NCBI RefSeq assembly: GCF_029320955.1
Contig: NZ_CP119757.1
Location: forward strand, 5,270,001 to 5,334,000
Direction of reading: 5' to 3'
From: Flavobacterium sp. YJ01
Lineage (GTDB): Bacteria > Bacteroidota > Bacteroidia > Flavobacteriales > Flavobacteriaceae
DNA length: 64,000 nt
Shown here one piece after another: positions 8,157-16,746 of the stretch; within the stretch, counting starts at the first letter, position 1, and every line of letters begins with the position of its first letter. Made by a program: the position numbers and the translations under genes. Under the pieces are notes generated by a model. That model saw only the letters and a list, made by a program, of their open reading frames with translations. It ran no database searches and was not told the DNA's origin.

Positions 8157-8956
8157 GAACAGATAAAACCAAAATCCATTTTATAGACCCGTACCTGATT
8201 AGCCCGACCAATCCCATTACCGTGAACCTGATAGGGGCGGGCGGTACGGGGTCAAAAGTGCTTACCGCACTTATGGAAATGAACCACAGCCTCACGGCTC
8301 TTGGGCATGCGGGGCTCTTGGTGCGACTATGGGATGATGATATTATCACAAATGCCAACCTCGGCAGACAGCGCTTTGCGCACAGCGAGGTCGGGCTTTA
8401 CAAATCCGTGGCGCTTATCAACCGAGCCAACCGCTTTACGGGCACAAACTGGAAAGCGGAAACGGTTAAATTTGAAAAGGACAGCTATGGGAAACTGCCC
8501 GAAAATGCGAAAGCCAGTATTTATATCACTTGTACCGACAGCGCAAAGTCCCGTTTTGAAATTGCCGATATTTTAAAGGACAGCAACCGCGCGCATCACA
8601 GGGACGCCCCGAGGTACTGGATGGATTTTGGCAACAGCCAGTATACGGGGCAGGTCATACTCTCCACGGTGGGGGAGATACAACAGCCAAAGTCAGAAAA
8701 GTTTGAAGCCGTGGGATGCCTGCCGTTTGTGACAGAGGAATTTGGCGAACTCTTAAATCAGTCCGAACAGCAGGATGATGCGCCAAGCTGTTCGCTTGCC
8801 GAGGCGCTCGAAAAACAGGATCTGTTTATAAATTCGGCTTTGGCGCAGATGGGATGCTCGCTTTTATGGAATCTCTTTCGAGAGGGCATGACTGCAAACA
8901 GGGGATTTTTTCTTAATCTGAAAGATTTCCGCTCTCAGCCCATTGCGGTTGGATAA
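8153..8956 (+). CDS. PRTRC system ThiF-family (E1-like) protein
   Basis: 267 residues with an adenylation-type Rossmann fold: VNLIGAGGTGSKVLTAL is the nucleotide-binding loop near residue 30, followed by LWDDDIITNANLGRQRF (the D-x-x-x-N-L-x-R-Q motif of ThiF/MoeB/E1 enzymes) and YITCTDSAKSRFEI. Family members activate a ubiquitin-like or sulphur-carrier C-terminus with ATP. Cys residues in GCLPFVTEEFGEL and DAPSCSLAEAL are candidates for a thioester site. It is the last gene of the cassette and is followed by a strong terminator. The PRTRC ParB-like member was not found in this window. Confidence 0.9.
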   Translation: MRTDKTKIHFIDPYLISPTNPITVNLIGAGGTGSKVLTALMEMNHSLTALGHAGLLVRLWDDDIITNANLGRQRFAHSEVGLYKSVALINRANRFTGTNWKAETVKFEKDSYGKLPENAKASIYITCTDSAKSRFEIADILKDSNRAHHRDAPRYWMDFGNSQYTGQVILSTVGEIQQPKSEKFEAVGCLPFVTEEFGELLNQSEQQDDAPSCSLAEALEKQDLFINSALAQMGCSLLWNLFREGMTANRGFFLNLKDFRSQPIAVG

Positions 8957-8973
8957 GCCCGAAATCGGGCGGC

Positions 8974-9011
8974 AAAAAGACACTCCTTCCTTTCGGGCGG
9001 AGCGTCTTTTT
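8974..9011 (+). terminator. Intrinsic terminator after PRTRC thiF
   Basis: A 13-bp stem with one mismatch: AAAAAGACACTCC (8974-8986) pairs with GGAGCGTCTTTTT (8999-9011), with a 12-nt loop. The T-run is part of the stem, so it could work in both directions. Confidence 0.85.
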
Positions 9012-9084
9012 GCGTTTAAAGCGGTGGAGCGCCTTTGCCAAAATGCAGTTCCCGCTATTTTACCAAACCCGCTGCGTTTTTTTT

Positions 9085-9105
9085 AAGGGATGCCCAATCC
9101 CTTTT
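9085..9105 (+). terminator. Second hairpin, terminator-like
   Basis: AAGGGAT (9085-9091) pairs with ATCCCTT (9097-9103) over a 5-nt loop, followed by TT and preceded by a run of eight T. It is probably a weak or bidirectional terminator. Confidence 0.5.
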
Positions 9106-9238
9106 GCTGTATTGGCGGGCTTCTTTTCTTTCCGGGGCGGCCAAAGAAAAGATTCTGTGTTATAAACCAAATATTTTAATTTAAGTTTTAAAATTTTCTA
9201 CAATAAAAAAATAGGCATTATTTGATTACTTTAATTTA

Positions 9239-9258
9239 ATATCGTAATATTGCGATAT
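9239..9258 (+). promoter_or_regulatory. ArsR operator candidate
   Basis: Perfect inverted repeat ATATCG-N8-CGATAT located 12 bp before the arsR start. It has the position and symmetry of ArsR/SmtB-type operators, so ArsR probably represses its own operon here until arsenite binds. Confidence 0.65.
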
Positions 9259-9270
9259 AATTGAGATAAA

Positions 9271-9600
9271 ATGGGCCTAACAAAAACTGAAATATTTACA
9301 GAGGAGCAAAACAGCTTAGCCACTTCTTTAAAAGCGTTGGCACATCCTGCCCGCATAGCTATTCTACAATACATAATTAAGCAGAATGCTTGTATTTGTA
9401 ATGATTTAATAGAGGAATTGGGACTGGCACAGGCTACAATTTCGCAGCATTTGAAAGAATTAAAAAACATTGGCATAATTAAGGGAAGAATAGAAGGGAC
9501 AAGCGTTTGTTATTGTATTGATGAGAACGTTTGGCAGCAGCTTAAAAAGGAACTCAATATTTTCTTTGTAGATAATGTAGGATTTGATAAATGCTGTTGA
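9271..9600 (+). CDS. arsR: ArsR-family arsenite-responsive repressor
   Basis: 109-residue winged-helix protein. SLATSLKALAHPARIAILQYI starts the ArsR fold, and ACICNDLIEELGLAQATISQHLKEL contains both the metalloid-binding Cys pair (CIC) and the recognition helix (AQATISQHL). The C-terminus ends KCC, which may add thiol ligands. A palindrome in the promoter (9239-9258) is a likely own operator. It leads an arsenic unit of five genes on the same strand. Arsenite as inducer follows from family and neighbours. Confidence 0.92.
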   Translation: MGLTKTEIFTEEQNSLATSLKALAHPARIAILQYIIKQNACICNDLIEELGLAQATISQHLKELKNIGIIKGRIEGTSVCYCIDENVWQQLKKELNIFFVDNVGFDKCC

Positions 9601-9656
9601 GTATTTTTTTGAATATATTTATCGCAATAAAGCAATATGACAATTAAATAAAAACT

Positions 9657-10130
9657 ATGAAACTATCAGAAATCAAAGAAATCCTTCCAACATTGGATAA
9701 TGTTGAATTCCAATTAGAAAATGGAACTTTTGTACCCGAACATTTCCACGTTACCGAAGTGGGGCAAATAACTAAAAATTTTATTGACTGCGGTGGCGTA
9801 GTTCGCACCGAAAAAGTTATCAATTTTCAATTATGGGATGCTAACGATTTTGAACATCGCTTAAAACCCACCAAACTTTTAAACATCATAAAACTTTCGG
9901 AAGAGAAGTTAGGTATGGAAGATGCCGAAATTGAAGTGGAATACCAAAGCAATACCATTGGAAAATATGATTTAGAGTTCATCGGAAAAACATTTGTGCT
10001 GAAAAACAAAACTACAGCTTGTTTGGCAGAAGATGCTTGCGGTATTCCATCTGAAAAACAAAAGAAAAATTTAATAGGATTGAACGTAAATCAAACCAAT
10101 ACTTGCACGCCAGGTGGTGGATGTTGTTAA
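9657..10130 (+). CDS. DUF6428-type protein of the ars operon
   Basis: 157-residue soluble protein. MKLSEIKEILPTLDNVEFQL and FHVTEVGQITKNFIDCGG match a Bacteroidota family (DUF6428, by recollection) that is regularly found between arsR and arsC. Its C-terminus is Cys-rich (CLAEDACGIPS and CTPGGGCC at the very end). That suggests metalloid or thiol chemistry, but the function is not established. It is followed after 13 bp by the methyltransferase start. Confidence 0.75.
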   Translation: MKLSEIKEILPTLDNVEFQLENGTFVPEHFHVTEVGQITKNFIDCGGVVRTEKVINFQLWDANDFEHRLKPTKLLNIIKLSEEKLGMEDAEIEVEYQSNTIGKYDLEFIGKTFVLKNKTTACLAEDACGIPSEKQKKNLIGLNVNQTNTCTPGGGCC

Positions 10131-10143
10131 TCATAAAATAAAT

Positions 10144-10764
10144 ATGGAACATTTCAATCGAAAATCCCATTGGGAAAATATTTACGAGAGTAAACCTTTA
10201 GAAACAGTGAGTTGGTATCAGCCCAATCCAGAAACTTCATTAAATTTTGTTCATCAATTCAACTTACCGAAGAGTGCAAAAATTATTGATATTGGCGGTG
10301 GAGACAGCTTTTTGGTTGACTACCTACTTGATTTAGGTTATGTCGATATTACCGTATTGGATATTTCCAATGCCGCTATCCAACGGGCAAAGGAAAGATT
10401 AGGCAGTAAAGCCAACAAGGTACACTGGATTATTTCAGATATTTCAGATTTTGTACCCACGCAGCAATACGATTTTTGGCACGACAGGGCAGCGTTTCAT
10501 TTCCTAATGGAGAACCACGAAATAGAAAATTATATACATACTACGACCAAAGCAATTGCCCCGGATGGCATTTTAGTGATGGGAACCTTTTCTGAACAAG
10601 GTCCCACAAAATGTAGTGGCATAGACATCAAGCAATATTCGGATAGTAGCTTGTCGGAATTATTTGAAAACGCCTTTGAGAAAATCAATTGTATAACCGT
10701 TGACCACAAGACACCATTTGATACCAATCAGAATTTCGTGTTCTGTAGTTTCCGTAAAAATTAA
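10144..10764 (+). CDS. SAM-dependent methyltransferase, ars-linked
   Basis: 206 residues starting MEHFNRKSHWENIYESKP; an ATG further upstream lies inside the previous gene. AKIIDIGGGDSFLVDYLLD is the SAM-binding motif I; ITVLDISNAAIQRAKERL holds the acidic residue for the ribose; HWIISDISDF is motif III. It is a class I methyltransferase of the general type seen beside arsenic genes. It lacks the conserved Cys set expected for the arsenite methyltransferase ArsM, so arsenic as substrate is unproven. It overlaps nothing and ends 10 bp before the phosphatase-like gene. Confidence 0.85.
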   Translation: MEHFNRKSHWENIYESKPLETVSWYQPNPETSLNFVHQFNLPKSAKIIDIGGGDSFLVDYLLDLGYVDITVLDISNAAIQRAKERLGSKANKVHWIISDISDFVPTQQYDFWHDRAAFHFLMENHEIENYIHTTTKAIAPDGILVMGTFSEQGPTKCSGIDIKQYSDSSLSELFENAFEKINCITVDHKTPFDTNQNFVFCSFRKN

Positions 10765-10774
10765 ATCCCCCATT

Positions 10775-11386
10775 ATGTATTCAGCATTATCAAAAACAAT
10801 CGAACAAGTACAAAAGCGAAACATTAGCGAAGAACGTAAAACTATATTACAGCCGCTGATCGATTTTGTACAGCAAAAAACAGCTCATAAGCAGCAAATA
10901 AATATCAACTTCATTTGCACCCATAATTCCCGCAGAAGCCATTTGTCCCAGGTTTGGGCACAGGTCGCAAGTGCGTACTTCGATATTGCCAATGTACATT
11001 GCTTTTCCGGCGGAACGGAAGAAACAGCACTATTTCCGAAAGTGGCAGAAACATTGACTAATCAGGGTTTTAATATCTTCAAAATTGCAGACACTCATAA
11101 TCCTGTATATGCTATAAAGTACAGTGAAAATGCTTTACCAATAATCGGTTTTTCCAAAAAATACGATAGCCCTTTTAATCCAGTTTCAGCGTTCGCAGCT
11201 ATTATGACCTGTTCTCAGGCAGACGGTGGTTGCCCTTTTATAGCAGGAGCGGAAAAAAGAATACCCATCACTTTTGAAGATCCTAAAATTTCAGATAATA
11301 CACCGGAGCAATCAATGGTATATGCAGAAAGGAGTTTACACATAGCAAGCGAAATGTTTTATGTCTTTTCAAAAATCAGTCGATAA
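10775..11386 (+). CDS. arsC: Arsenate reductase, low-MW phosphatase type
   Basis: 203 residues from the ATG of MYSALSKTIEQVQKRNI. NFICTHNSRRSHLSQVW carries the CX5R loop (CTHNSRR) of low-molecular-weight tyrosine phosphatases and thioredoxin-type arsenate reductases. FSGGTEETA and ADGGCPFIAGAEKRIPI are typical of the longer Bacteroidota version. It would reduce arsenate to arsenite for export by the next gene, 3 bp downstream. The fold alone does not exclude protein-phosphatase activity, but its position between arsR and acr3 supports the arsenic role. Confidence 0.87.
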   Translation: MYSALSKTIEQVQKRNISEERKTILQPLIDFVQQKTAHKQQININFICTHNSRRSHLSQVWAQVASAYFDIANVHCFSGGTEETALFPKVAETLTNQGFNIFKIADTHNPVYAIKYSENALPIIGFSKKYDSPFNPVSAFAAIMTCSQADGGCPFIAGAEKRIPITFEDPKISDNTPEQSMVYAERSLHIASEMFYVFSKISR

Positions 11387-11389
11387 CCT

Positions 11390-12421
11390 ATGCAACCAAA
11401 ACTAAAATTCTTAGACAGATACCTGACCTTATGGATATTTCTTGCCATGGCATTAGGTGTAGGATTGGGTTATTTCCTTCCTACAATTTCCAATGTTACA
11501 AACAGTTTGTCAGTAGGTACTACTAATATTCCTTTAGCAATAGGATTAATACTGATGATGTATCCACCATTGGCAAAAGTGGATTATTCCTTACTACCAA
11601 AAGCCTTTAAGGACAAAAAAGTAATCGGCATATCCTTATTGTTGAATTGGCTAATCGGTACAGTATTAATGTTCGGATTAGCTGTTTTGTTTTTACGCAA
11701 CGAACCAGATTATATGACAGGCTTAATACTGATAGGCTTAGCAAGGTGTATCGCCATGGTTATTGTATGGAGTGATTTGGCAAAAGCCAACAGAGAATAT
11801 ACCGCTATGTTGGTTGCTTTAAATAGTATCTTTCAGATATTGAGTTACAGTGTTTTGGTTTGGCTTTTCATCAATGTATTACCGAGTAAATTAGGTTTAG
11901 CTAATTTCAACGTAAATGTATCTATGAAAGACGTAACAGAAAGCGTATTGATATACTTAGGAATTCCGTTTTTGGCAGGTTTTTTAAGTCGTTATTTTTT
12001 AGTCAAAACCCAAGGAATTGAATGGTATAACAGAACATTCATACCCAAAATATCGCCTATTACTTTGTATGCTTTACTCTTTACTATCGTATTGATGTTT
12101 AGCTTGAAAGGCGACAAAATAGTAGCGTTACCAATGGATGTGATAAAAGTAGCCTTACCCTTAATCATCTATTTTGTATTGATGTTTTTCGTGAGCTTCT
12201 TTATCAATAAATTATTGAAACTGCCTTACGACAAGAACGCATCAATCGCTTTTACTGCTACAGGTAATAATTTTGAATTGGCAATCGCCGTATCTATAGC
12301 GGTTTTCGGTATTCATTCGCCACAGGCATTTGTTGGCGTTATCGGCCCACTGGTTGAGGTTCCTGTTCTGATACTTTTGGTTAGGGCAAGTTTGTGGTTA
12401 AAGAAGAGGTATTATAATTAA
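11390..12421 (+). CDS. acr3: ACR3-family arsenite efflux permease
   Basis: 343-residue membrane protein with about ten transmembrane helices. It starts [20 protein letters not shown] and contains [20 protein letters not shown], where the conserved Cys of ACR3 transporters sits in GLARCIAMV. It also has the late [18 protein letters not shown] motif. ACR3 exports arsenite using the proton gradient. It is the last structural gene of the ars unit and is 3 bp from arsC. Confidence 0.93.
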   Translation: MQPKLKFLDRYLTLWIFLAMALGVGLGYFLPTISNVTNSLSVGTTNIPLAIGLILMMYPPLAKVDYSLLPKAFKDKKVIGISLLLNWLIGTVLMFGLAVLFLRNEPDYMTGLILIGLARCIAMVIVWSDLAKANREYTAMLVALNSIFQILSYSVLVWLFINVLPSKLGLANFNVNVSMKDVTESVLIYLGIPFLAGFLSRYFLVKTQGIEWYNRTFIPKISPITLYALLFTIVLMFSLKGDKIVALPMDVIKVALPLIIYFVLMFFVSFFINKLLKLPYDKNASIAFTATGNNFELAIAVSIAVFGIHSPQAFVGVIGPLVEVPVLILLVRASLWLKKRYYN

Positions 12422-12453
12422 TTTTATAAAGACAATATAGAAGCTCCAGCAAA

Positions 12454-13254
12454 TTGAAAAATTCTATTTTCATAAAAACCAAAATTGAAGCGGCAGCATT
12501 ATTAAAAGCTGCACCGTTCCGGAAAGAAATTCGCAAGACCGAACCGCACAAACACAACAGCTATTTTGAAATTATTTATTTAAGAGAAGGAAGCGGTTTC
12601 CACACCATCGACCATACTTCATTTTCAATTAAGCCACCCACCGTATTTTTTGTTCGTAAAGAACAGGTACATCATTGGGATATGACAGATACACCTGACG
12701 GCTTTGTTCTGCTTTTAAAGAAGGGATTTCTCGACCAATCGATGGACAGTGAGCTGAAAAGTCTTTTATCCAAACTCAGCGAATTAAGTTGCATCTATCT
12801 GAAAGAAACAGAAAGTATAGATACTATATTTCAGCTGCTCACTACAGAAAAAGACTTTACCGTCACCGAAGGATTACTAAAAGCACTATTTGCTAAAATA
12901 TTGATTTCAGCAAAACCTTTGACTAATAAAACGAGTAAAACCGATGATGTAATTACAGTTTTCAGGGAATTGCTCAACCAAACAAACGACCTTCGAAACA
13001 ATGTTGCTCACTATGCAGAAAAACTCCATACGACACCACAAAATCTAAATGCTATTTGTCGTAAAACACTAAGCCAATCAGCAGCAGAAGTAATTGCTGA
13101 GCATATCATCAGTGAGGCAAAAAGGCAATTGATTTATACAGAAGGTAGTGTTTCTGAAATAGCGTACAGTCTGAATTTTAATGACACTTCCCATTTTGTA
13201 AAGTATTTCAAACGGTACACAGGTCTTACGCCACAAACCTTCCGGAATACCTAA
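12454..13254 (+). CDS. AraC-family regulator (TTG start)
   Basis: 266 residues. N-terminal cupin-like sensor (HKHNSYFEIIYLREGSG and later VHHWDMTDTPDGF) and C-terminal pair of helix-turn-helix motifs (HTTPQNLNAICRKTL; VSEIAYSLNFNDTSHFVKYF, ending TGLTPQTFRNT). No ATG lies near the conserved N-terminus, so the TTG at 12454 is taken as the start. It sits between the ars genes and the cytochrome/PAP2/DoxX/phosphatase/chrA run and may control that downstream operon. Its ligand is unknown. Confidence 0.85.
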   Translation: MKNSIFIKTKIEAAALLKAAPFRKEIRKTEPHKHNSYFEIIYLREGSGFHTIDHTSFSIKPPTVFFVRKEQVHHWDMTDTPDGFVLLLKKGFLDQSMDSELKSLLSKLSELSCIYLKETESIDTIFQLLTTEKDFTVTEGLLKALFAKILISAKPLTNKTSKTDDVITVFRELLNQTNDLRNNVAHYAEKLHTTPQNLNAICRKTLSQSAAEVIAEHIISEAKRQLIYTEGSVSEIAYSLNFNDTSHFVKYFKRYTGLTPQTFRNT

Positions 13255-13333
13255 ATCATACCGTTTTATTTTCAAATATACCGTATGTGATAATTTGTAT
13301 TGTACGAAATTTGTATAGCGTAAAATACAGGTT

Positions 13334-13807
13334 ATGAAATATTTGACTTTTTTATTTATACTTTCTTTTTTTTCAGCTTGTAATCAAAAACACGAAGCTG
13401 TTCAAGGACAGTGGATAAAAGGAAACGAGCAGGAGAAACTTGAAACGATAGAAAATCAATTTCGTGGATTTGACATGGCAATGGTTGAAACCGGATATCG
13501 TTATCAGGAATTATATTGGGCAGGACAAGACGAAAACTGGGAGTATGCTGATTATCAATTGGAAAAAATCCAAAAGGCGTTAGAAAATGGATTGGAAAGA
13601 AGACCAAAACGGAAATCTTCCGCACAACATTTTTTAACCGTTACACTCCCTCAAATGAATGAGGCTCTAAAAAAAAGAGATACAGTTGTTTTTAATAAGA
13701 ACTTCCAAATGCTTACCAATAGTTGCGTTAGCTGTCATGCAATGGAAAAAGTACCTTTTTTTACTGTAAAAACTCCTGTAGAAAGACAATCACCCATCAG
13801 AAAATAA
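13334..13807 (+). CDS. Lipoprotein with one c-type heme motif
   Basis: 157 residues. Signal peptide with lipobox FFSAC (Cys16). A long helical region (residues 30-110) is followed by NSCVSCHAMEKVPFF, a single CXXCH c-type heme-binding motif. It is probably an envelope-anchored cytochrome-like protein with a helical-bundle shape. No electron partner is obvious. Its stop codon overlaps the start of the PAP2 gene, so it is likely the first gene of a polycistronic unit. Confidence 0.75.
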   Translation: MKYLTFLFILSFFSACNQKHEAVQGQWIKGNEQEKLETIENQFRGFDMAMVETGYRYQELYWAGQDENWEYADYQLEKIQKALENGLERRPKRKSSAQHFLTVTLPQMNEALKKRDTVVFNKNFQMLTNSCVSCHAMEKVPFFTVKTPVERQSPIRK

Positions 13808-14406
13808 TGCTTGAAGATATCAAACAGATAGATACAAATATTCTATTATGGGTAAATGGAAGCCATAATGAATTTTGGGACGAAGTAATGTGGTTTGCCA
13901 GCGGCAAATACACTTGGCTTCCTTTTTATGTTGCACTAATAATTTTGCTTGTCTGGAAGTATAAAAAGGATGCTATCCTGATGATCTTACTAATCGCCTT
14001 GCTCATCACAATGAGTGATCAGCTGGCTTCCGGCATATTTAAACCTCTATTTGAAAGGCTGCGTCCAAGTCATAATGCAGCATTGGAAGGTGAGCTACAT
14101 ATAGTAAACAATTATCGTGGCGGCAAGTTCGGTTTTATTTCTTCTCATGCTGCCAATGTCTTTGCTTTGGCATTTTATTTAACCATATTAACTAAACAAA
14201 ATCTGAAATGGCTCCCAATTATTCTCATCCCATGGGCAATTTTTGTCAGTTTGAGCAGGGTTTATTTAGGCGTACACTATCCAACTGACATTTTAGTTCC
14301 AGCTATTTTAAGTATGCTTTTTGCGGGGGTGGTAGCCCATCTATATAAAACATTCAATCCAAAATTCATAAAACTATTTAATCATTATGTTTCAAAAAAT
14401 AACTAA
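13807..14406 (+). CDS. PAP2-family membrane phosphatase
   Basis: 199-residue integral membrane protein with about five helices. It has the three PAP2 signatures: KPLFERLRP (KX6RP), ISSHAAN (SSHA) and SRVYLGVHYPTD (SRX5HX3D). The family removes phosphate from lipid phosphates such as undecaprenyl pyrophosphate or phosphatidate at the outer face of the inner membrane. It starts at the preceding gene's stop and overlaps the DoxX gene by 20 bp. Confidence 0.88.
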   Translation: MLEDIKQIDTNILLWVNGSHNEFWDEVMWFASGKYTWLPFYVALIILLVWKYKKDAILMILLIALLITMSDQLASGIFKPLFERLRPSHNAALEGELHIVNNYRGGKFGFISSHAANVFALAFYLTILTKQNLKWLPIILIPWAIFVSLSRVYLGVHYPTDILVPAILSMLFAGVVAHLYKTFNPKFIKLFNHYVSKNN

Positions 14407-14815
14407 GACAGACCAATCAAAAACTACCATACTTATTCGACTGATGGTAGGTGCCGTATTTCTTTCGGAAGGAATACAGAAGTTTTTATTTGCAGACACC
14501 TTAGGTGCAGGACGTTTTGCAAAAATAGGTCTGCCTAATCCTGAGTTTTTGGGCAGTTTCGTTGGCAGCTTTGAAATTGTTTGTGGATTTTTAATTCTTA
14601 TTGGACTTCTGACAAGATTGGCGAGCATTCCTCTTATCATTATTATGTTCGTTGCTATTGCAACAACTAAATCAGAGGTTTTAGCAGAAAAAGGATTTTG
14701 GGAAATGATGCATGGAAGCCGTACAGACTGGGCGATGCTTTTGGGGAGTATCTTTCTATTGATAAAAGGTGGAGGTCGTTGGTCTATAGATAGTTTGACA
14801 AATACTCCTAAATAA
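14387..14815 (+). CDS. DoxX-family membrane protein
   Basis: 142 residues with four predicted membrane helices. RLMVGAVFLSEGIQKFLF, GRFAKIGLPNPEFLGSFVG and CGFLILIGLLTRLASIPL are typical of the DoxX/DoxD family. Such proteins often take part in envelope redox or stress functions; the substrate is not known. It overlaps the PAP2 gene and is followed 51 bp later by a secreted metallophosphatase. Confidence 0.87.
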   Translation: MFQKITKTDQSKTTILIRLMVGAVFLSEGIQKFLFADTLGAGRFAKIGLPNPEFLGSFVGSFEIVCGFLILIGLLTRLASIPLIIIMFVAIATTKSEVLAEKGFWEMMHGSRTDWAMLLGSIFLLIKGGGRWSIDSLTNTPK

Positions 14816-14866
14816 ATAGGACAATTTCAATCACTTAAATATAACATATCATTTTAGACAATTTAT

Positions 14867-16741
14867 ATGAATAAGATACTATTTTCTGCTATTGCGTTGG
14901 TGTTTGCTACAACAGCAATGGCGCAACTTCCTAAAATTCCTGCGGCATACAGTAACCTGGGCTATGATACTAATGGAAGGTTATATTTTAAAGATAAGGA
15001 TGAAAAATACTTTGCAGAAGAATTTAAAAATCCGCTAACGACCGAACAACTTCTTGGTAAACCGAAAGGTACTGAAAATGGAGTTCAGATGGATTTTGGG
15101 ACTTTAAAAGGAACGGTAACCTATGGCTTAATCCCTTACGGAAAAGTTCCGCATCCCCTTCCCGTATATCGAAAAACCGTCAAAATTGAAGACGGTAAAA
15201 TAGAGCTCAATATAAAAGAGGATTTCAAGTATCCGTATGATTTTGTAGACTGGAAGAAAAATGGGTACCTGAACCTTGGCTACCGAATTGCTGATGAGCA
15301 AGGTATGCTTTTGTTTGATGGCATAATTGCTTTAAAAGGTGAAGGACCATTTGAAGTCATACCGGCAATTTATGAAGGACCTTTTGTAAATATGCTTACT
15401 GATAACTCTGCTGTAATCTGGTGCAAAACCACACATCCCGTAAAGGCCGAAATTGAAATCAATGGCAAAGTTTATAAAGATGAGCACGAAACAACGCTGC
15501 ATCGCTGGAATATAGCAGGACTTACCCCAAATACAAAGCACAACTATAAGGTAAAATATGGGATACAATCGCAATCGTATCATCTTAAAACTGCACCATC
15601 TAAAGGCAGCAGAGAAGCGTTCGTATTTGGTTATGCAAGCGACAGCCGCCATGCTACAGGTGGAGGTGAACGGAAAATCCTTGGAGCCAACGCCTATATA
15701 ATGAAAAAAATGGCTGCACTTGCTCACATGAAGGACGTGAGCTTTATGCAATTCACCGGTGATATGATTAACGGCTATTTGAGCAGCAAAGAACAGCAGA
15801 GACTGGAATATTCTAACTGGAAAAAATCCATTGAACCATTTTGGCACTACATGCCCTTTTATATAGGTATGGGTAATCATGAAGCATTAGGTCTTATTTT
15901 TAAAGATGAAAACGGCAAGCAACAGGCATTTATTGATGCTTTTCCTTATGAGACCCAATCAGCAGAAGCACTTTTTGCAGAGGAATTTGTAAATCCAGAA
16001 AATGGTCCAGATAGCGAGGATGATAACAAGTATGACCCTGACCCTAAAAATATAGACTTCCCTTCCTATAAGGAAAATGTGTTTTATTATACCTACGGAA
16101 ACGTGGCGATGATTGTCCTTAATAGCAATTACTGGTATGCACCTTCCATTGCTAATCAAACGGCTTCCAGCGGAGGGTTGCATGGGTATTTAATGGATAA
16201 CCAACTTCAATGGCTTCGTGAAACGATCTCAAAGTTGGAAAGAGACAAGAATATTGACCATATTTTTCTTACACAACATACTCCTGCATTTCCTAATGGA
16301 GGACACAGTAAAGATGTGATGTGGTACAGCGGTAACAACGAAAAAAGACCCTACATTGGAGGAAAGCCCGTTGATAAAGGAATTATAGAACGCAGAGATG
16401 AATATTTAGATATTTTGATTAATGAAAGTAAGAAAGTGGTGGGGATGCTTACAGGAGATGAACATAACTATAACTGGTTAAAACTTACCGCTGATATGCC
16501 AATTTACCCCGAGAATTATCCGCATAAAAAACTTAACGTATCGCGCCCAATCTATCAAATCAATAATGGTGCAGCAGGAGCTCCTTATTATGGTCAGGAA
16601 GTATTGCCATGGAGTAAGCATACCCAGTCATTTAGCGTGGAAAATGCACTGTGCCTGTTTTATGTGGAGGGAAAAAAAATAACAATGAAAGTATTTAATC
16701 CGGACACATTAAATCAAATAGATGAAGTCGAATTAAGATAG
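14867..16741 (+). CDS. Secreted metallophosphoesterase (purple-acid-phosphatase-like)
   Basis: 624 residues with a clear Sec signal (ending TAMAQ). An N-terminal domain is followed by a fibronectin-III-like part (ALIWCKTT-type strand, GLTPNTKHNYKVKYG). The calcineurin-like phosphoesterase domain shows metal ligands in order: GYASDSRH, FTGDMI, GMGNHEA, LTQHTPAF and LTGDEHNYN. It would hydrolyse phosphate esters in the periplasm or outside the cell. It ends 5 bp before chrA, so both are probably on one transcript. Confidence 0.88.
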   Translation: MNKILFSAIALVFATTAMAQLPKIPAAYSNLGYDTNGRLYFKDKDEKYFAEEFKNPLTTEQLLGKPKGTENGVQMDFGTLKGTVTYGLIPYGKVPHPLPVYRKTVKIEDGKIELNIKEDFKYPYDFVDWKKNGYLNLGYRIADEQGMLLFDGIIALKGEGPFEVIPAIYEGPFVNMLTDNSAVIWCKTTHPVKAEIEINGKVYKDEHETTLHRWNIAGLTPNTKHNYKVKYGIQSQSYHLKTAPSKGSREAFVFGYASDSRHATGGGERKILGANAYIMKKMAALAHMKDVSFMQFTGDMINGYLSSKEQQRLEYSNWKKSIEPFWHYMPFYIGMGNHEALGLIFKDENGKQQAFIDAFPYETQSAEALFAEEFVNPENGPDSEDDNKYDPDPKNIDFPSYKENVFYYTYGNVAMIVLNSNYWYAPSIANQTASSGGLHGYLMDNQLQWLRETISKLERDKNIDHIFLTQHTPAFPNGGHSKDVMWYSGNNEKRPYIGGKPVDKGIIERRDEYLDILINESKKVVGMLTGDEHNYNWLKLTADMPIYPENYPHKKLNVSRPIYQINNGAAGAPYYGQEVLPWSKHTQSFSVENALCLFYVEGKKITMKVFNPDTLNQIDEVELR

Positions 16742-16746
16742 TTTAA

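Larger units (their letters stand above)
8957..9270. other. Gene-free region between PRTRC and ars units
   Basis: Contains a short hairpin (GCCCGAAATCGGGC at 8957-8970), the intrinsic terminators described separately, and the arsR promoter/operator. Composition switches here from GC-richer backbone to AT-richer cargo. Confidence 0.6.
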
